A DNA stretch of 64,000 nucleotides from JAGWBD01 sp965197455 (GCA_965197455.1 OZ240208.1:1302001-1366000), one strand, 5' to 3'; counted from the stretch's first letter, positions 52,239-62,190 are shown. Numbers and translations are program-made. Notes: generated from the letters alone by a model not told the origin.

Positions 52239-55200
52239 GAACCGGTCTCCGGCGCCGGCGCCTGTGTCACCGCCACGCGGCACAGTTGCGAAAATTCACA
52301 GTAGCGCGTGCAGCGGCCACTGGCGTCTGGCAGTCGCGGCTGAACGCTGAAATCGCCGCGGCGCGCAGCAGCAATGTTTTCACTGATGCGGCCTTCAGCG
52401 TCGCGCAGAGTCTGCACATCCGGCTGGATCCAGCCGCTGCTTTTCAGACTGCGCAGATGCAGGAACATTCCGCCTTCTATCTGACTGTCAGGCTCGCGCT
52501 GCGCCAGCAAGTGCTCCGCTGCGCGCAGGTAAACCAGCATCTGCACATTGACCGCCTCGCGCAACTCGTCTTGCGAGATGCCTGTGCTGCCACTCTTGTA
52601 GTCCAGCACGAGCAGCTGCCCGTCGACTTCGTCCACGCGGTCGATCATGCCACGCAGGCGCAGGTCTTCAGTCCGGCCATCGATCATGAGCGGAATGCAG
52701 AAATAATCATCGTCCATGCCGAAGCGCAGCTCCTGCCAGCGCGCCCGTCGCCCGGAACCCGGCAAATTCTTGCCCACAGGACTGTCACCGGAAAAATCGC
52801 GCCGCACAAAGGACTCCAGTCGAGCGCGCAACGCCTGCTGTTCCCAGGGCCACAGCTCATCCAGCGGCCGCTGCAGAAGCAGTGGTGCTTCGTCGAAGAC
52901 CTGCTGCGCTGATTCTGTGAGTTGACTCAAGGCTTCATCCAGGTTTTCCGCTTCAATCGTCAGACCACGCTCAGCCAGCGCACGATAGACGCGCTCGAGA
53001 AGGGCATGGTTGAGCTTGCCCAGCTCCAGCGCATTCAGGATGGGATCGGGCTGCGGCAACTCTTCCAGCTTCAGGATTCGCCCTGCAAAAAATCGATAGC
53101 GGCATGCGCCCAGGTCATTCAGCTGCGTCGCGCTCCACGCGCGCTGCGGGCCCAACCCGGCGACGATCTGTGCGATCAGCTGCGTGTCCGTCAGCACGCC
53201 CGCATAGTGATTGAGTGCGCTGTAGCGCGACATGCGCCCAGCCTCGACCCTTTGCGCATGCGCCACCTGTGCCAGCAACGCATTCTGCTCACGCTGCAAC
53301 CAGCACCGCAGGGCAGCGCTGTGCGCGGCATCCGGCTCGGCAGCCAGCGCCACCAGCGCTTCTTCCACCGCAGCGACCTCCTGCATGCCAGGGACTGCGC
53401 CGGGACGAATACGCGTCACGGGCTGCTGTGGACAGACCTCGCGCAGCGCCTGCCACAAATGACTGGCACCGAGCGGAGTGCCATTTTCTACCGTGGGACG
53501 TGTAAGCGTGAGTGAATCGCGCGCCTGGCCCGGCAGCTGGTAGAACAGCGTGTCATCACCCGCAGCCTCCGCTTCGCCCAGGTCCGCGCCACGTTCGGCC
53601 AGGGCCACGCGTTCGCTGCCCAGGTGCAGCGGATTGACCGCCGCTTGCCGCGGAAAGATTCCGGTGGACAGGCCGGGGATGAAGACATGGCAATGTGTCA
53701 GACCCCGCGCCGTCGCTGCGCGGGTGACCAGCACCCTGCCTGCGCGCGTCGACGGGACTTCCAGCTTCGTGGTTGCCAGCGCCGCTCGCAGTTCGCGCAA
53801 AAAGGTTTCGAATTCCTGCGCTGTTCCTGCGGGCGCTTGCTCTAGCAACTGGCTGTCACGCGACCGGTTGCGCAGCAGCTTGTCCAGCGCAGCCAGCGCG
53901 GCGTCTTCGCGCTTCCGCAGTTCACCTGCTTGTTCCGGCGGCAGGCAGCCGGGCATATCCAGCGTGTACGCATCAGGGCTGACCGCGTCATCGAAGCCGC
54001 AGAGTCGACGCAGCCAGCGCCACAGCCCGGCATGATCGATCGCGACTGGCGGCGTCACGGCATCCATGAAGTCGCGCAGGGCGTGCGCCAGCGCTTCAGC
54101 AGCTGCAAGGTCGCTCTCGCTGACCGCCGCCAGCCAGGCCGCGCGTCCGCCGCGCAGTCGTCGCTCCCTGCTGATGCGTTCCAGCTGAGCAACCTGCTCC
54201 GGGCCCAGACCCGACAGAGCGAAGCAGATTGCGCCCAGCACATCCAGCAACTCCTGGCGGGGAAAGTCCGTGCCAGGCAGCTGCAGTAGTTTGAGCAGGT
54301 ACAGGATGGACGGCACTTCCGTCAGCGCTTCCGCAGGTTGCAAGTCCAGCGGCACCCCGTGCTCGCGGCCGGCACTGCGCAGCGGCCTGGCGTAGCGCTG
54401 CCAGTCAGGCACCACGACCAGACAATCCTCCGGCTGCGCGTCCGTTTCCAGCAGCAAGACCTTGATGCGCCGCGTGATCGCGCGCGCCTCCTGCTGTGGC
54501 CCCGGCGCTTCAACCAGCTGCAGCTGAGGCAGCAAGTGCAATGGCCTTGCATCGTGGCGGAAGACCCGTTCGACCAGCTGCTGCAGTCCTTGGCCTGGCT
54601 CAGCTGGACTGGCGGGCAGGCAATCCACCTGTGGCGGCTGCGGACTGTGGTCGCGCAGCAGCGTCAATGTCTCCTGGAAGCGCGCGCCTACCGTGGCCTC
54701 CCTGCCTGGCGCCCAGGGCAAGGTGATGAGCGCGCGCTGAACGCAGTCCGCCAGCTGCATCAGCACACTGGCCTGCAGCGGCGTGAATCGATCGAAGCCG
54801 TCGACCAGCAACAGGTTGACGTCGACCAGTTCCCGCCGCATGGCTGCCTCAGGCAGCGCCTCCCGCGCCAATTCGAGAGCCCCCGGGCGATCTGTGACGC
54901 CCTGTTCGGACTGTGACAGGCGGTACCGCGTCACGATGCGCGCCAGCTCCCGGTCTCTCTCACTGCGCGCCGCCGCCGCAAAGGCTGCCGGCGTCACCAG
55001 GTTGCGCTGCAGGTCATCGAGAAAGTCAGCGACAGCGCGTAGCAGGCCAGGTGTGTCGGCAATGCCACTGAAGATTGGTAACTCGCCCTGCCCCGCCATG
55101 TTTGTGAGCAGAGCGCGGAGGATGCCCTTGCATTCCGCATCCTGCAGCACTCGTACCGGCTGGCTGGCCAGTCGCAGCAGCCAGCGCGCCAGACCATCGA

Positions 55201-55429
55201 ACTGCCACAGATGCATGTTGAAGATCACGTCGCCAGCGCCCGCGCGCGCCAGCAGGCGCCGGCGGAACTGCGCCTCATGCAATGCGTTCGGCAGCAGCAC
55301 ATGCACCTGCGCCCAGCCATCCTCCTGCATCACCGCGTGCAGCTGCTGCAACGCAAATTCAGTCTTGCCAGCGCCGGGCGGCGCGAGCAGGATCTGTGTG
55401 GCAGTGGAGTTCACCAATGGTTTCGGCAT
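52235..55429 (-). CDS. addB: AddB-type helicase-like nuclease with Fe-S cluster
   Basis: A 1064-residue partner of AddA. GGAG precedes the ATG at 55429. The N-terminus has a P-loop APPGAGKTEFALQQL; the middle is a degenerate helicase region with VNLLLVDGFDRFTPLQ. The C-terminal nuclease has LRGMIDRVDEVDGQLLVLDYKSG. Iron-sulfur 'staple' cysteines are visible: one in LGACRYRFF and three in GRCTRYCEFSQLC near the end. The AddAB complex resects broken ends and loads RecA. Sequence similarity of AddB across phyla is low, so the name rests on architecture and linkage to addA. Confidence 0.87.
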   Translation of the reverse strand: MPKPLVNSTATQILLAPPGAGKTEFALQQLHAVMQEDGWAQVHVLLPNALHEAQFRRRLLARAGAGDVIFNMHLWQFDGLARWLLRLASQPVRVLQDAECKGILRALLTNMAGQGELPIFSGIADTPGLLRAVADFLDDLQRNLVTPAAFAAAARSERDRELARIVTRYRLSQSEQGVTDRPGALELAREALPEAAMRRELVDVNLLLVDGFDRFTPLQASVLMQLADCVQRALITLPWAPGREATVGARFQETLTLLRDHSPQPPQVDCLPASPAEPGQGLQQLVERVFRHDARPLHLLPQLQLVEAPGPQQEARAITRRIKVLLLETDAQPEDCLVVVPDWQRYARPLRSAGREHGVPLDLQPAEALTEVPSILYLLKLLQLPGTDFPRQELLDVLGAICFALSGLGPEQVAQLERISRERRLRGGRAAWLAAVSESDLAAAEALAHALRDFMDAVTPPVAIDHAGLWRWLRRLCGFDDAVSPDAYTLDMPGCLPPEQAGELRKREDAALAALDKLLRNRSRDSQLLEQAPAGTAQEFETFLRELRAALATTKLEVPSTRAGRVLVTRAATARGLTHCHVFIPGLSTGIFPRQAAVNPLHLGSERVALAERGADLGEAEAAGDDTLFYQLPGQARDSLTLTRPTVENGTPLGASHLWQALREVCPQQPVTRIRPGAVPGMQEVAAVEEALVALAAEPDAAHSAALRCWLQREQNALLAQVAHAQRVEAGRMSRYSALNHYAGVLTDTQLIAQIVAGLGPQRAWSATQLNDLGACRYRFFAGRILKLEELPQPDPILNALELGKLNHALLERVYRALAERGLTIEAENLDEALSQLTESAQQVFDEAPLLLQRPLDELWPWEQQALRARLESFVRRDFSGDSPVGKNLPGSGRRARWQELRFGMDDDYFCIPLMIDGRTEDLRLRGMIDRVDEVDGQLLVLDYKSGSTGISQDELREAVNVQMLVYLRAAEHLLAQREPDSQIEGGMFLHLRSLKSSGWIQPDVQTLRDAEGRISENIAAARRGDFSVQPRLPDASGRCTRYCEFSQLCRVAVTQAPAPETGS

Positions 55430-55479
55430 ACTTCTCCTAACTCCCGCTACGCGCTGAAGGTAGCGCGCCATGCCCGCAA

Positions 55480-55508
55480 TTGCATGTCAATTTTCTGGCT
55501 GCTACAAT
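55480..55508 (+). promoter_or_regulatory. Promoter of glgA-glgC
   Basis: TTGCAT, a 17-base spacer and TACAAT with the extended TG (TGC-TACAAT). The start is predicted at about 55515, leaving a ~45-base leader. Confidence 0.75.
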
Positions 55509-55559
55509 GCTGCCCCTTCAAACCAGTCCCGTAATAGCAAGGGTGGCGGAACCCCCGTC

Positions 55560-57023
55560 ATGAACGTTCTTTACGTCAGCGCGGAAGTCAGCCCCTTTGC
55601 CAGCACCGGGGGCCTGGCCGAGGTTGCCGGTTCCTTGCCGGCGGCGTTGCGCGCCCAGGGCGCGGATGTTCGCGTCATCACGCCGCTGTATGGCTTTCTC
55701 GATTACGACACCCACGGCCTCAGTTACGACTTCTCCTTCCACTTTCCCCATCGCAGCCGCCTGCTTGATGTCCATGTTCACAGCGCCCGGCGCGGCAAGG
55801 TCATCCACCACTTTCTGCAATGCGCGCCCTGGTTTGGCGCCGAACACGCGCCCTATCTGGGTACTGCTGAAGACAAGTCGCGCTTCATCATTTTTTGCCA
55901 GCTAACGCTCGCCTGCGCCTGGGAGCTGCGGCAGCGCAGAAACTGGTTCCCGGACATTCTGCACGCCAATGACTGGCACAGCGCGCTGATTCCCTTCCTG
56001 CTGTCCCTCAGCCGCTCCAGCCCGGACTGGGCCGCCATGCGCTCCCAGCTGACCATTCACAACCTGGCCTATCAGGGGCAGGACGCCGGCGCTGCCCTCT
56101 ACTATTGTGGCGTCCCGCAGCGCACCCAGCCCGACCTTGTCTATCAGGATCTGGACGACAACCTGCTGGCTGTCGGCATCGCCTGCGCCGACACTGTGAC
56201 AACAGTCAGCCCGCGCTACGCCATTGAAATTCAGACGCCGGAAATGGGCCGGGGCCTCGACGGGCTGGTGCGCACGCGCGGCGCCAGCCTGCATGGCATT
56301 CTGAACGGCATCGATCACGAGCAAAACAATCCCGCAACCGATCCGCATATCGCGGCCAGATTCGGCGTGCACAATTTCGCCGAACTCCGTCACCTGAACC
56401 GCACAGCCCTGCGGCAGCGCCTTGGTCTCGCAGTGGACACTGAAGTGCCGCTGGTGGCCATGGTCGGACGCCTGGATGCGCAGAAAGGACTGCAGCTGGC
56501 CCTGCCGGTATTGCAACGCTTTCTCGCCGACAGCGCGCTGCAGTTCGTCATCCTCGGGGATGGCGACCCGCGTTTCCGCCACGAACTCGGGCTCATGGCC
56601 GGGCAGTGGCCAGAGCAGGTTGCCGCCATCCACGAATTCGATGAAGTGCTCGCCCGCCAAATCTACGCAGGTACGGACCTCTTCCTGATGCCCAGCGTCT
56701 TTGAACCCTGCGGTATCGGCCAGCTGCGGGCGATGCGCTACGGCGCCCTGCCCCTGGTGCGCGAGACCGGCGGCCTGGCGGATACGGTCGTGAACTACGA
56801 CGATGCCCGTGGTTACCGGGGCACCGGCTTCGTATTCAGCTGGAGCGAACCGGACGCCCTGTATCGTACGCTTGACTGGGCCATCTGGACCTGGCACAGA
56901 CGGCCTGCCGCCTGGCGCAAGCTGCAAAAGCGCGCCATGCAGCAGAACTTCGGCTGGGACAAAAGCGCGCGCGCCACCCTGAATCTTTATCGCGACAGTT
57001 TGCGAAGTGAGGTCTCCCGGTGA
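55560..57023 (+). CDS. glgA: Glycogen synthase
   Basis: A 487-residue GT5 enzyme that extends alpha-1,4-glucan from ADP-glucose. N-terminal MNVLYVSAEVSPFASTGGLAEVAGSLPAAL aligns without gaps to the family, but the lysine of the KxGGL motif (K15 in E. coli GlgA) is Ser15. HANDWHSALIPFLL, the NGIDHE loop, MVGRLDAQKGLQL and EPCGIGQLRAMRYGALPLVRETGGLADTV are intact. The loss of K15, which contacts ADP-glucose, may lower or change donor use. Its TGA overlaps the glgC GTG. Confidence 0.93.
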   Translation: MNVLYVSAEVSPFASTGGLAEVAGSLPAALRAQGADVRVITPLYGFLDYDTHGLSYDFSFHFPHRSRLLDVHVHSARRGKVIHHFLQCAPWFGAEHAPYLGTAEDKSRFIIFCQLTLACAWELRQRRNWFPDILHANDWHSALIPFLLSLSRSSPDWAAMRSQLTIHNLAYQGQDAGAALYYCGVPQRTQPDLVYQDLDDNLLAVGIACADTVTTVSPRYAIEIQTPEMGRGLDGLVRTRGASLHGILNGIDHEQNNPATDPHIAARFGVHNFAELRHLNRTALRQRLGLAVDTEVPLVAMVGRLDAQKGLQLALPVLQRFLADSALQFVILGDGDPRFRHELGLMAGQWPEQVAAIHEFDEVLARQIYAGTDLFLMPSVFEPCGIGQLRAMRYGALPLVRETGGLADTVVNYDDARGYRGTGFVFSWSEPDALYRTLDWAIWTWHRRPAAWRKLQKRAMQQNFGWDKSARATLNLYRDSLRSEVSR

Positions 57024-58285
57024 AACTCAAGGCAGTTATTCTCGCCGGTGGCGAAGGCACCCGTCTCGCCACCCTGACGCACAAACGCGCCAAGCCGGCC
57101 GTGCCCTTTGCCGGCAAATATCGCATCATCGACTTTACGCTCAGCAATTGCGTCAATTCACAAATCTTTGATGTCCTCATCCTCACCCAGTACCGGCCGC
57201 ACAGCCTCAATGACCACATCCGGCGCGGCCGACCCTGGGATCTGGACCGCTCCTTCACCGGCGGCGTGTTGCTGTTGCAGCCCTTCCTTGGCCGCCGCGA
57301 TACAGACTGGTACGCGGGCACCGCCGACGCGGTCGCGCAGAATCTGCCCTTCGTGCGTCGTGGCCGCCCGGAATACGTGCTCATCCTCTCCGGCGACCAC
57401 ATCTACCAGATGGACTACGCCGAAATGCTGCAGTTCCATCGCGAGAGCAACGCCGACGCCACCGTGGCCACCATTCGCGTGCCCATGGACGAGGCCAGTC
57501 GCTACGGCGTCGTCGATGTCGAAGCGGATTTCCGCGTGCGCGATTTCGTGGAGAAGCCGGAAGATCCGCCCGGCAACCTCGCCAGTATGGGTGTTTACGT
57601 CTTCAACTATGATGTGCTGGAGCGTATGCTGCACCGCGATCACGAGCTCGGTGACTCGAGCCATGATTTCGGCAAGGACATCCTGCCGCGCATGTTGATT
57701 GAGAAGATGCGCGTCTTCGCCTGGCCTTTCGGCGGCTACTGGATCGATGTCGGTACCATTGACGCCTACTGGGAAGCCCACATGGACCTGTTGGGGACAC
57801 CCCCTTCGCTCAACCTGAATGACCGCACCTGGATCATTCACACCCGCAGTGAGGAACGCCCGCCGGTGCAAATCCAGCGGGGCGCCACCGTGCGCGACAG
57901 CCTCGTTTCCGAAGGCGCCTTCATCGCCGAAGGCGCGCTGGTGGAGCGCTCGGTGCTCTCGCCTGGCGTCACCATTGGCCCCAATGCGGTGGTGCGCGAA
58001 TCCATCCTGCTCACTGACACCTGCGTCGAGGCCGGCGCCGTCATCGAACGCGCCATCATCGACAAGATCGCCGTCGTGGGTCACAACGCCCGCGTCGGCA
58101 GCCTTGGCCAGATGGGCGACCTGGGCATCACCTGTGTCGGCAAGAACACCCATATCCCGGCCGACTTCACCATTGGCAGTTCCTGCGTTATCGGCACGGA
58201 TTTGCAGCCAGCGGACTTTGCCGCCTTTCCCGCTAAACACATGCCCGCCGGCGAGCGTCTGGGCTTCCAGCTTGCGCGACGTTAG
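57020..58285 (+). CDS. glgC: Glucose-1-phosphate adenylyltransferase
   Basis: A 421-residue nucleotidyltransferase making ADP-glucose for GlgA. N-terminal VILAGGEGTRLATLTHKRAKPAVPFAGKYRIIDFTLSNCVNS, ATP-binding and GTADAVAQNLPF, catalytic LILSGDHIYQMDYAEML, glucose-1-P region FVEKPED...ASMGVYVF and the C-terminal left-handed beta helix are all clear. GTG start preceded by GAGGT; coupled to glgA. Allosteric control by sugar phosphates is usual in the family. Confidence 0.96.
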   Translation: MKLKAVILAGGEGTRLATLTHKRAKPAVPFAGKYRIIDFTLSNCVNSQIFDVLILTQYRPHSLNDHIRRGRPWDLDRSFTGGVLLLQPFLGRRDTDWYAGTADAVAQNLPFVRRGRPEYVLILSGDHIYQMDYAEMLQFHRESNADATVATIRVPMDEASRYGVVDVEADFRVRDFVEKPEDPPGNLASMGVYVFNYDVLERMLHRDHELGDSSHDFGKDILPRMLIEKMRVFAWPFGGYWIDVGTIDAYWEAHMDLLGTPPSLNLNDRTWIIHTRSEERPPVQIQRGATVRDSLVSEGAFIAEGALVERSVLSPGVTIGPNAVVRESILLTDTCVEAGAVIERAIIDKIAVVGHNARVGSLGQMGDLGITCVGKNTHIPADFTIGSSCVIGTDLQPADFAAFPAKHMPAGERLGFQLARR

Positions 58286-58375
58286 GCGGCCTTCAGGCAG
58301 CCAGGCAAACAAACTTTATTTGGCATCGGCGCTGAATCATTCCTGTCACCTTGCCGCAGCCTGTGAGGGCCTTTC

Positions 58376-60562
58376 ATGATCAAACCGGTGGTCACCGTCA
58401 ATGTTTCGCCCAATCTGCCAGCGCCCCTTGTGCGCCTGCGCCAGCTCGCCTTCAACCTGCGCTGGTCCTGGGACGCGGATTGCATCGCGCTCTTCCGCCG
58501 CCTGGACCCGGAGCTGTGGCGCGCCACCAATCACAATCCGGTGAAGCTGCTCGGTCAGCTGTCACAGGCGCGCCTTGAAGCAGCGGCTACCGATGCGAGT
58601 TACCTGGAACATTTGCAGCGCGTCTGTGACAGTCGCACAGCCGAGCGCGACTCCCGCGCTACCTGGTTCCTGCGCCAGCATGGCGCACAGCCGCCCGGAA
58701 CCTGCATCGCCTATTTTTCAATGGAGTTCGGCCTGGCGGAATCGCTGCGCAACTATTCCGGCGGCCTGGGCGTGCTCAGCGGCGACCACCTGAAGAGCGC
58801 CAGCGACCTGGGCCTGCCACTCATCGGCGTCGGCTTGCTCTACCAGGAGGGCTACTTTCACCAGTACCTCAACGCCGATGGCTGGCAGCAGGAATCCTAT
58901 CCCATCAACGACCTGGCGAACCTGCCGCTGACGCTCATGCGCGATGACCAGGGGCAGCCACTGCGCATCAGCGTGTCCATGCCGGGCCGCGAGCTATACG
59001 CGGTCATCTGGTGCGTGCAGGTGGGACGCGTGCAACTCTATCTGCTGGATTCGAACATTGAGGACAATCCGCTGCCGGAGGACAGAAACCTGACCGACCG
59101 GCTCTATGGCGGCGACCGGAGCACGCGCATTCGCCAGGAGATCCTGATGGGCATCGGCGGCATCCGCGCGCTGGACGCCCTCGGCCTGCGTCCCACCATC
59201 TGCCACATGAACGAGGGCCACTCCGCCTTCCTCGCCCTGGAACGCATCCGCCAGCTGCAGCACGAGCAACACCTGAGCTTCGAACAGGCGCAGGAAATCA
59301 CCCGCGCCGGCAACATCTTCACCACGCACACACCTGTCCCCGCCGGCCTGGAGCGCTTCGAATTCGACCTGATCGACGAATACTTTGGCGCTTACAGCTG
59401 CGAACTGGGCCTCTCCCCCGAGGAGTTTCAGAACCTCGGGCGCGAATATGTTGGCGACCATGAGCTCTTCTCCATGCCGGTGCTGGCGCTAAGGCTCAGC
59501 AGCCGCACCAACGGCGTATCACAACTGCACGCCAAAGTGTCGCGCTCAATGTGGCAATCGCTCTATCCCGACACGCCCGTGGACGAGGTGCCCATCCGCG
59601 GCGTCACCAACGGCATCCATGTGCAGACCTGGATCAGCGAGGAGATGGGCGAGCTCTTCGACCGTTATCTGGACCCCGCCTGGCGCGAGCAGGACTGGCG
59701 CCCGGAGCTGTGGGCGGCTGTGGACGAGATGCCGGATGAAGAATTGTGGCGCGTCCATGAACGTCGTCGGCGGCAACTCATCGCCTTCACGCGCGAGCGC
59801 CTGCATGAGCAGTTGCTGCGCCGTGGCTTCGCCCGCAGCGAGGCCGACGCCAGCGACACGGTGCTCAATCCACGGGCGTTGACCATCGGCTTCGCCCGTC
59901 GCTTCGCCACCTACAAACGCGCCACCCTCATCTTCCGTGACCTGCCGCGGCTCAAGCGTCTGGTTAGTGACCCGCAGCGACCGGTGCAGTTCGTCTTCGC
60001 CGGCAAGGCCCACCCGCATGATGGCGGCGGCAAGGACTACATCCGCCACATCATTCACATGGCCCAGGACCCGGAGTTGCGCCCGCATCTGGTGTTCCTG
60101 CAGAATTACGACATGTGCGTCGCGCGCTATCTCGTGCAGGGCGTCGACGTCTGGCTCAACAATCCGCGCCGCCCCCAGGAAGCCAGCGGCACCAGCGGCA
60201 TGAAGTCAATCTACAACGCCGGCCTCAACTGCAGTGTGCTCGATGGCTGGTGGGACGAGGGCTACGCGCCCGGGCTGGGCTGGGCCATCGGCAACGGCGA
60301 GGAATATCCCGATCACGAGGGCGATCATCAGGACCATGTGGAGAGCCAGGCGCTCTACAACATCCTCGAGAAGGACATCGTGCCCCTCTTCTACGAGCGC
60401 GACGAGGAGAATCTGCCGCGCGCATGGCTGCGACAGGTGAAGGCCTCGATGCGCATACTGGCGCCGGCCTTCAGCAGCCATCGGATGCTGCAGGAATACA
60501 GCGAACAATATTACCTGCCGGCCCTGCAGCGGGTGCAGAAAATGCGCGCCGATGATATGTAG
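58376..60562 (+). CDS. glgP: Alpha-glucan (glycogen) phosphorylase, cut short by an in-frame TAG
   Basis: A GT35 phosphorylase of the DUF3417-containing (AgpA) type, releasing glucose-1-phosphate from glycogen. The N-terminal LRQLAFNLRWSWDADCIALFRRLDPELWRATNHNP is the DUF3417 region. GGLGVLSGDHLKSASDLGLPLIGVGLLYQEGYF and ARRFATYKRATLIF follow. The PLP lysine is in EASGTSGMKSIYNAGLNCSVLDGWWDEG. At 728 residues it is short for a type that I recall as near 850. The TAG at 60560 is followed in the same frame by about 132 more codons of family-like C-terminal domain. The catalytic core is complete before the stop, so the product may still be active. glgB is not in the window. Confidence 0.9.
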   Translation: MIKPVVTVNVSPNLPAPLVRLRQLAFNLRWSWDADCIALFRRLDPELWRATNHNPVKLLGQLSQARLEAAATDASYLEHLQRVCDSRTAERDSRATWFLRQHGAQPPGTCIAYFSMEFGLAESLRNYSGGLGVLSGDHLKSASDLGLPLIGVGLLYQEGYFHQYLNADGWQQESYPINDLANLPLTLMRDDQGQPLRISVSMPGRELYAVIWCVQVGRVQLYLLDSNIEDNPLPEDRNLTDRLYGGDRSTRIRQEILMGIGGIRALDALGLRPTICHMNEGHSAFLALERIRQLQHEQHLSFEQAQEITRAGNIFTTHTPVPAGLERFEFDLIDEYFGAYSCELGLSPEEFQNLGREYVGDHELFSMPVLALRLSSRTNGVSQLHAKVSRSMWQSLYPDTPVDEVPIRGVTNGIHVQTWISEEMGELFDRYLDPAWREQDWRPELWAAVDEMPDEELWRVHERRRRQLIAFTRERLHEQLLRRGFARSEADASDTVLNPRALTIGFARRFATYKRATLIFRDLPRLKRLVSDPQRPVQFVFAGKAHPHDGGGKDYIRHIIHMAQDPELRPHLVFLQNYDMCVARYLVQGVDVWLNNPRRPQEASGTSGMKSIYNAGLNCSVLDGWWDEGYAPGLGWAIGNGEEYPDHEGDHQDHVESQALYNILEKDIVPLFYERDEENLPRAWLRQVKASMRILAPAFSSHRMLQEYSEQYYLPALQRVQKMRADDM

Positions 60563-60961
60563 CCGGGGCTGGCCTTCAGCGCCTGGCGCTCCGGACTGGA
60601 GCAGGACTGGCACGAAATTCGGATCGAATCGCTGCACTTCAGCGAAACGCAGTTGCGCGTCGGCGCGCCCTTCACTGTGGAGGCCAGCGTGCAGTTGGGC
60701 CGCTTCAGCCCGACCGAACTTTGCGTCCAGCTCTACTCCGGCCAGCTCAATCCGCAGCGCCAGCTCGGCGCCGTTGCCGGTGAAACGATCGACATGCAGC
60801 CGGTCGGCGCATGCGAAAACGGCGTCCAGCGCTTCCGCGCGCAGTACGTCTATCACAGCGGCGGCGAGCGCGGGCTGACGGCGCGGGTGCTGCCCAGGCA
60901 TGAACTGCTGCCCGATCAGATCCATCCCGGCCTCATCACCTGGGCGAACGGCGCAGGCTAA
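60563..60961 (+). pseudogene. In-frame C-terminal domain of glgP beyond the amber codon
   Basis: The frame of glgP stays open for 132 codons after the TAG, to a TAA at 60959. The segment WRSGLEQDWHEIRIESLHF then VGAPFTVEASVQLGRFSPTELCVQLYSGQLN, and the end ARVLPRHELLPDQIHPGLITWA, match the C-terminal beta domain of AgpA-type phosphorylases as I know them. No ribosome-binding site or good start codon is seen, so independent translation is unlikely. It is either lost from the protein, reached by read-through, or separated only by a sequence error. Confidence 0.75.
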
Positions 60962-60966
60962 CGCGG

Positions 60967-62190
60967 TCAGTCGCGCAGCAACTGCGGCAATTCGCGCAAG
61001 CGTGGCATGCGCCCGGCCAGCAGGGTCTGCACGCGAAAGACGCGCCCGGCCAGCCACATCAGCGCTGCGATAGTCAGTAGCAGCAGGATGACGCTGAGCG
61101 CCAGTTGCCAGGCGGGCACCGCGCTGATGAGCACGCGCTGCAGCATGGCCAGCGGCGCAGTGAGCGGGAACAGACTGAGCGCGACCGCCAGTGTGTCGTT
61201 CGGCGCAGCGATCAGCGCCGCGCTGACCCACAGCGGCGAAACCGCGGGCAACGTGAAGATCACGGCGTATTGCGGCCCTTCGCGCATGGAAGCCGAAAGC
61301 GCGCCGAGGATGCCGTAGGCGCTGGCGAACATCAGGTAGGCCAGCACGAAGTACAGCAGCATCAGGGGCACTGCCCCCTGCGGCAGGGCGTACTGCGTCA
61401 GCGCGGCCAGAGAGCTGTAAAAGGGCGCCCGCTGCAAGACCAGCACAATGCCCAGCAGCCACACCAGCAGCTGCAACAAACCCAGCGCGCCATAGGCCAG
61501 CACCTTGCCGCCGAACAACTGCCACGGCCGCAGTGAGGACAGCAGAATCTCGACGACGCGCGTCTCTTTCTCCTCGATGACTCCCTGCAGCAGGTAGCCG
61601 CTGGTCATAAACAGGCTGATCATCAGCGCGATGACGAAGGGATAGATCACCAGCAGCGACAAATCATCGTCGACCTGCACGACGCTCTCTTCGCTGATGA
61701 CCGTGAGTTGCGCCGGGCGTTGCAGGCGCGCCAGCAGCAACTCGTCCAGCTCGTCGGCCAGCGATGACAAAATGTGCCTGCGAATGGCGCTGCTGCTGAT
61801 CTCGTCCAGCTTGAAGGCGGACAGCACCTGGGTGACAACTCCCGTTTCAAGGTAGTCCGCCGGGACGTGGTACCAGCTGCTGATCTCGCCGCTGGCCAGC
61901 GCTGCTTCCGCCGCCGCGACGTCAACATAGTGCTGCAGCTCGCCGCCGGTAGCGAAGAGACCGGTCTCGTCCACCAGACCGCGCCCGCCCGCGTCAGTAG
62001 CGGATGCGCCCGGCAGGGCCATGCCTGGCATGTTGATGCCCGGCAGGTTGCCGCCCGGCCCCATGAACTGCGAGCCTTCCAGCAACAGCAGCGCCAGCAG
62101 TGGCACGGCGACGGCCGTGAAGAGCCAGGCGCGCCGCCGCAGGTTGCGTAACAACTCGAAGCGGAACACCTGCCACAGCGGCGACCTCAT
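60967..62190 (-). CDS. ABC-2 type exporter permease (NatB-like), second subunit
   Basis: A 407-residue membrane protein: one N-terminal helix, a ~150-residue outer domain (VDETGLFATGGELQHYVDVAAAEAALASGEISSWYHVPADYL...), then five or six helices with GVIEEKETRVVEILLSSLRPWQLFGGKVLAYG, the hallmark of the ABC2_membrane_3/NatB group. The ATG at 62190 overlaps the previous stop (ATGA). It pairs with the next permease to form a heterodimeric exporter. The similarity of the two permeases (IEEKETRVVEIL and VEEKSNRVLEIL) points to gene duplication. Confidence 0.88.
   Translation of the reverse strand: MRSPLWQVFRFELLRNLRRRAWLFTAVAVPLLALLLLEGSQFMGPGGNLPGINMPGMALPGASATDAGGRGLVDETGLFATGGELQHYVDVAAAEAALASGEISSWYHVPADYLETGVVTQVLSAFKLDEISSSAIRRHILSSLADELDELLLARLQRPAQLTVISEESVVQVDDDLSLLVIYPFVIALMISLFMTSGYLLQGVIEEKETRVVEILLSSLRPWQLFGGKVLAYGALGLLQLLVWLLGIVLVLQRAPFYSSLAALTQYALPQGAVPLMLLYFVLAYLMFASAYGILGALSASMREGPQYAVIFTLPAVSPLWVSAALIAAPNDTLAVALSLFPLTAPLAMLQRVLISAVPAWQLALSVILLLLTIAALMWLAGRVFRVQTLLAGRMPRLRELPQLLRD

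Noticed and set aside
58376..60961. TAG reassigned as a sense codon
   Set aside because: Several intact genes in the window end with TAG at the expected family C-terminus.
60653..60961. Separate small gene after glgP
   Set aside because: Its only early start is a TTG without a ribosome-binding site, and it is in frame with and homologous to the glgP C-terminus.
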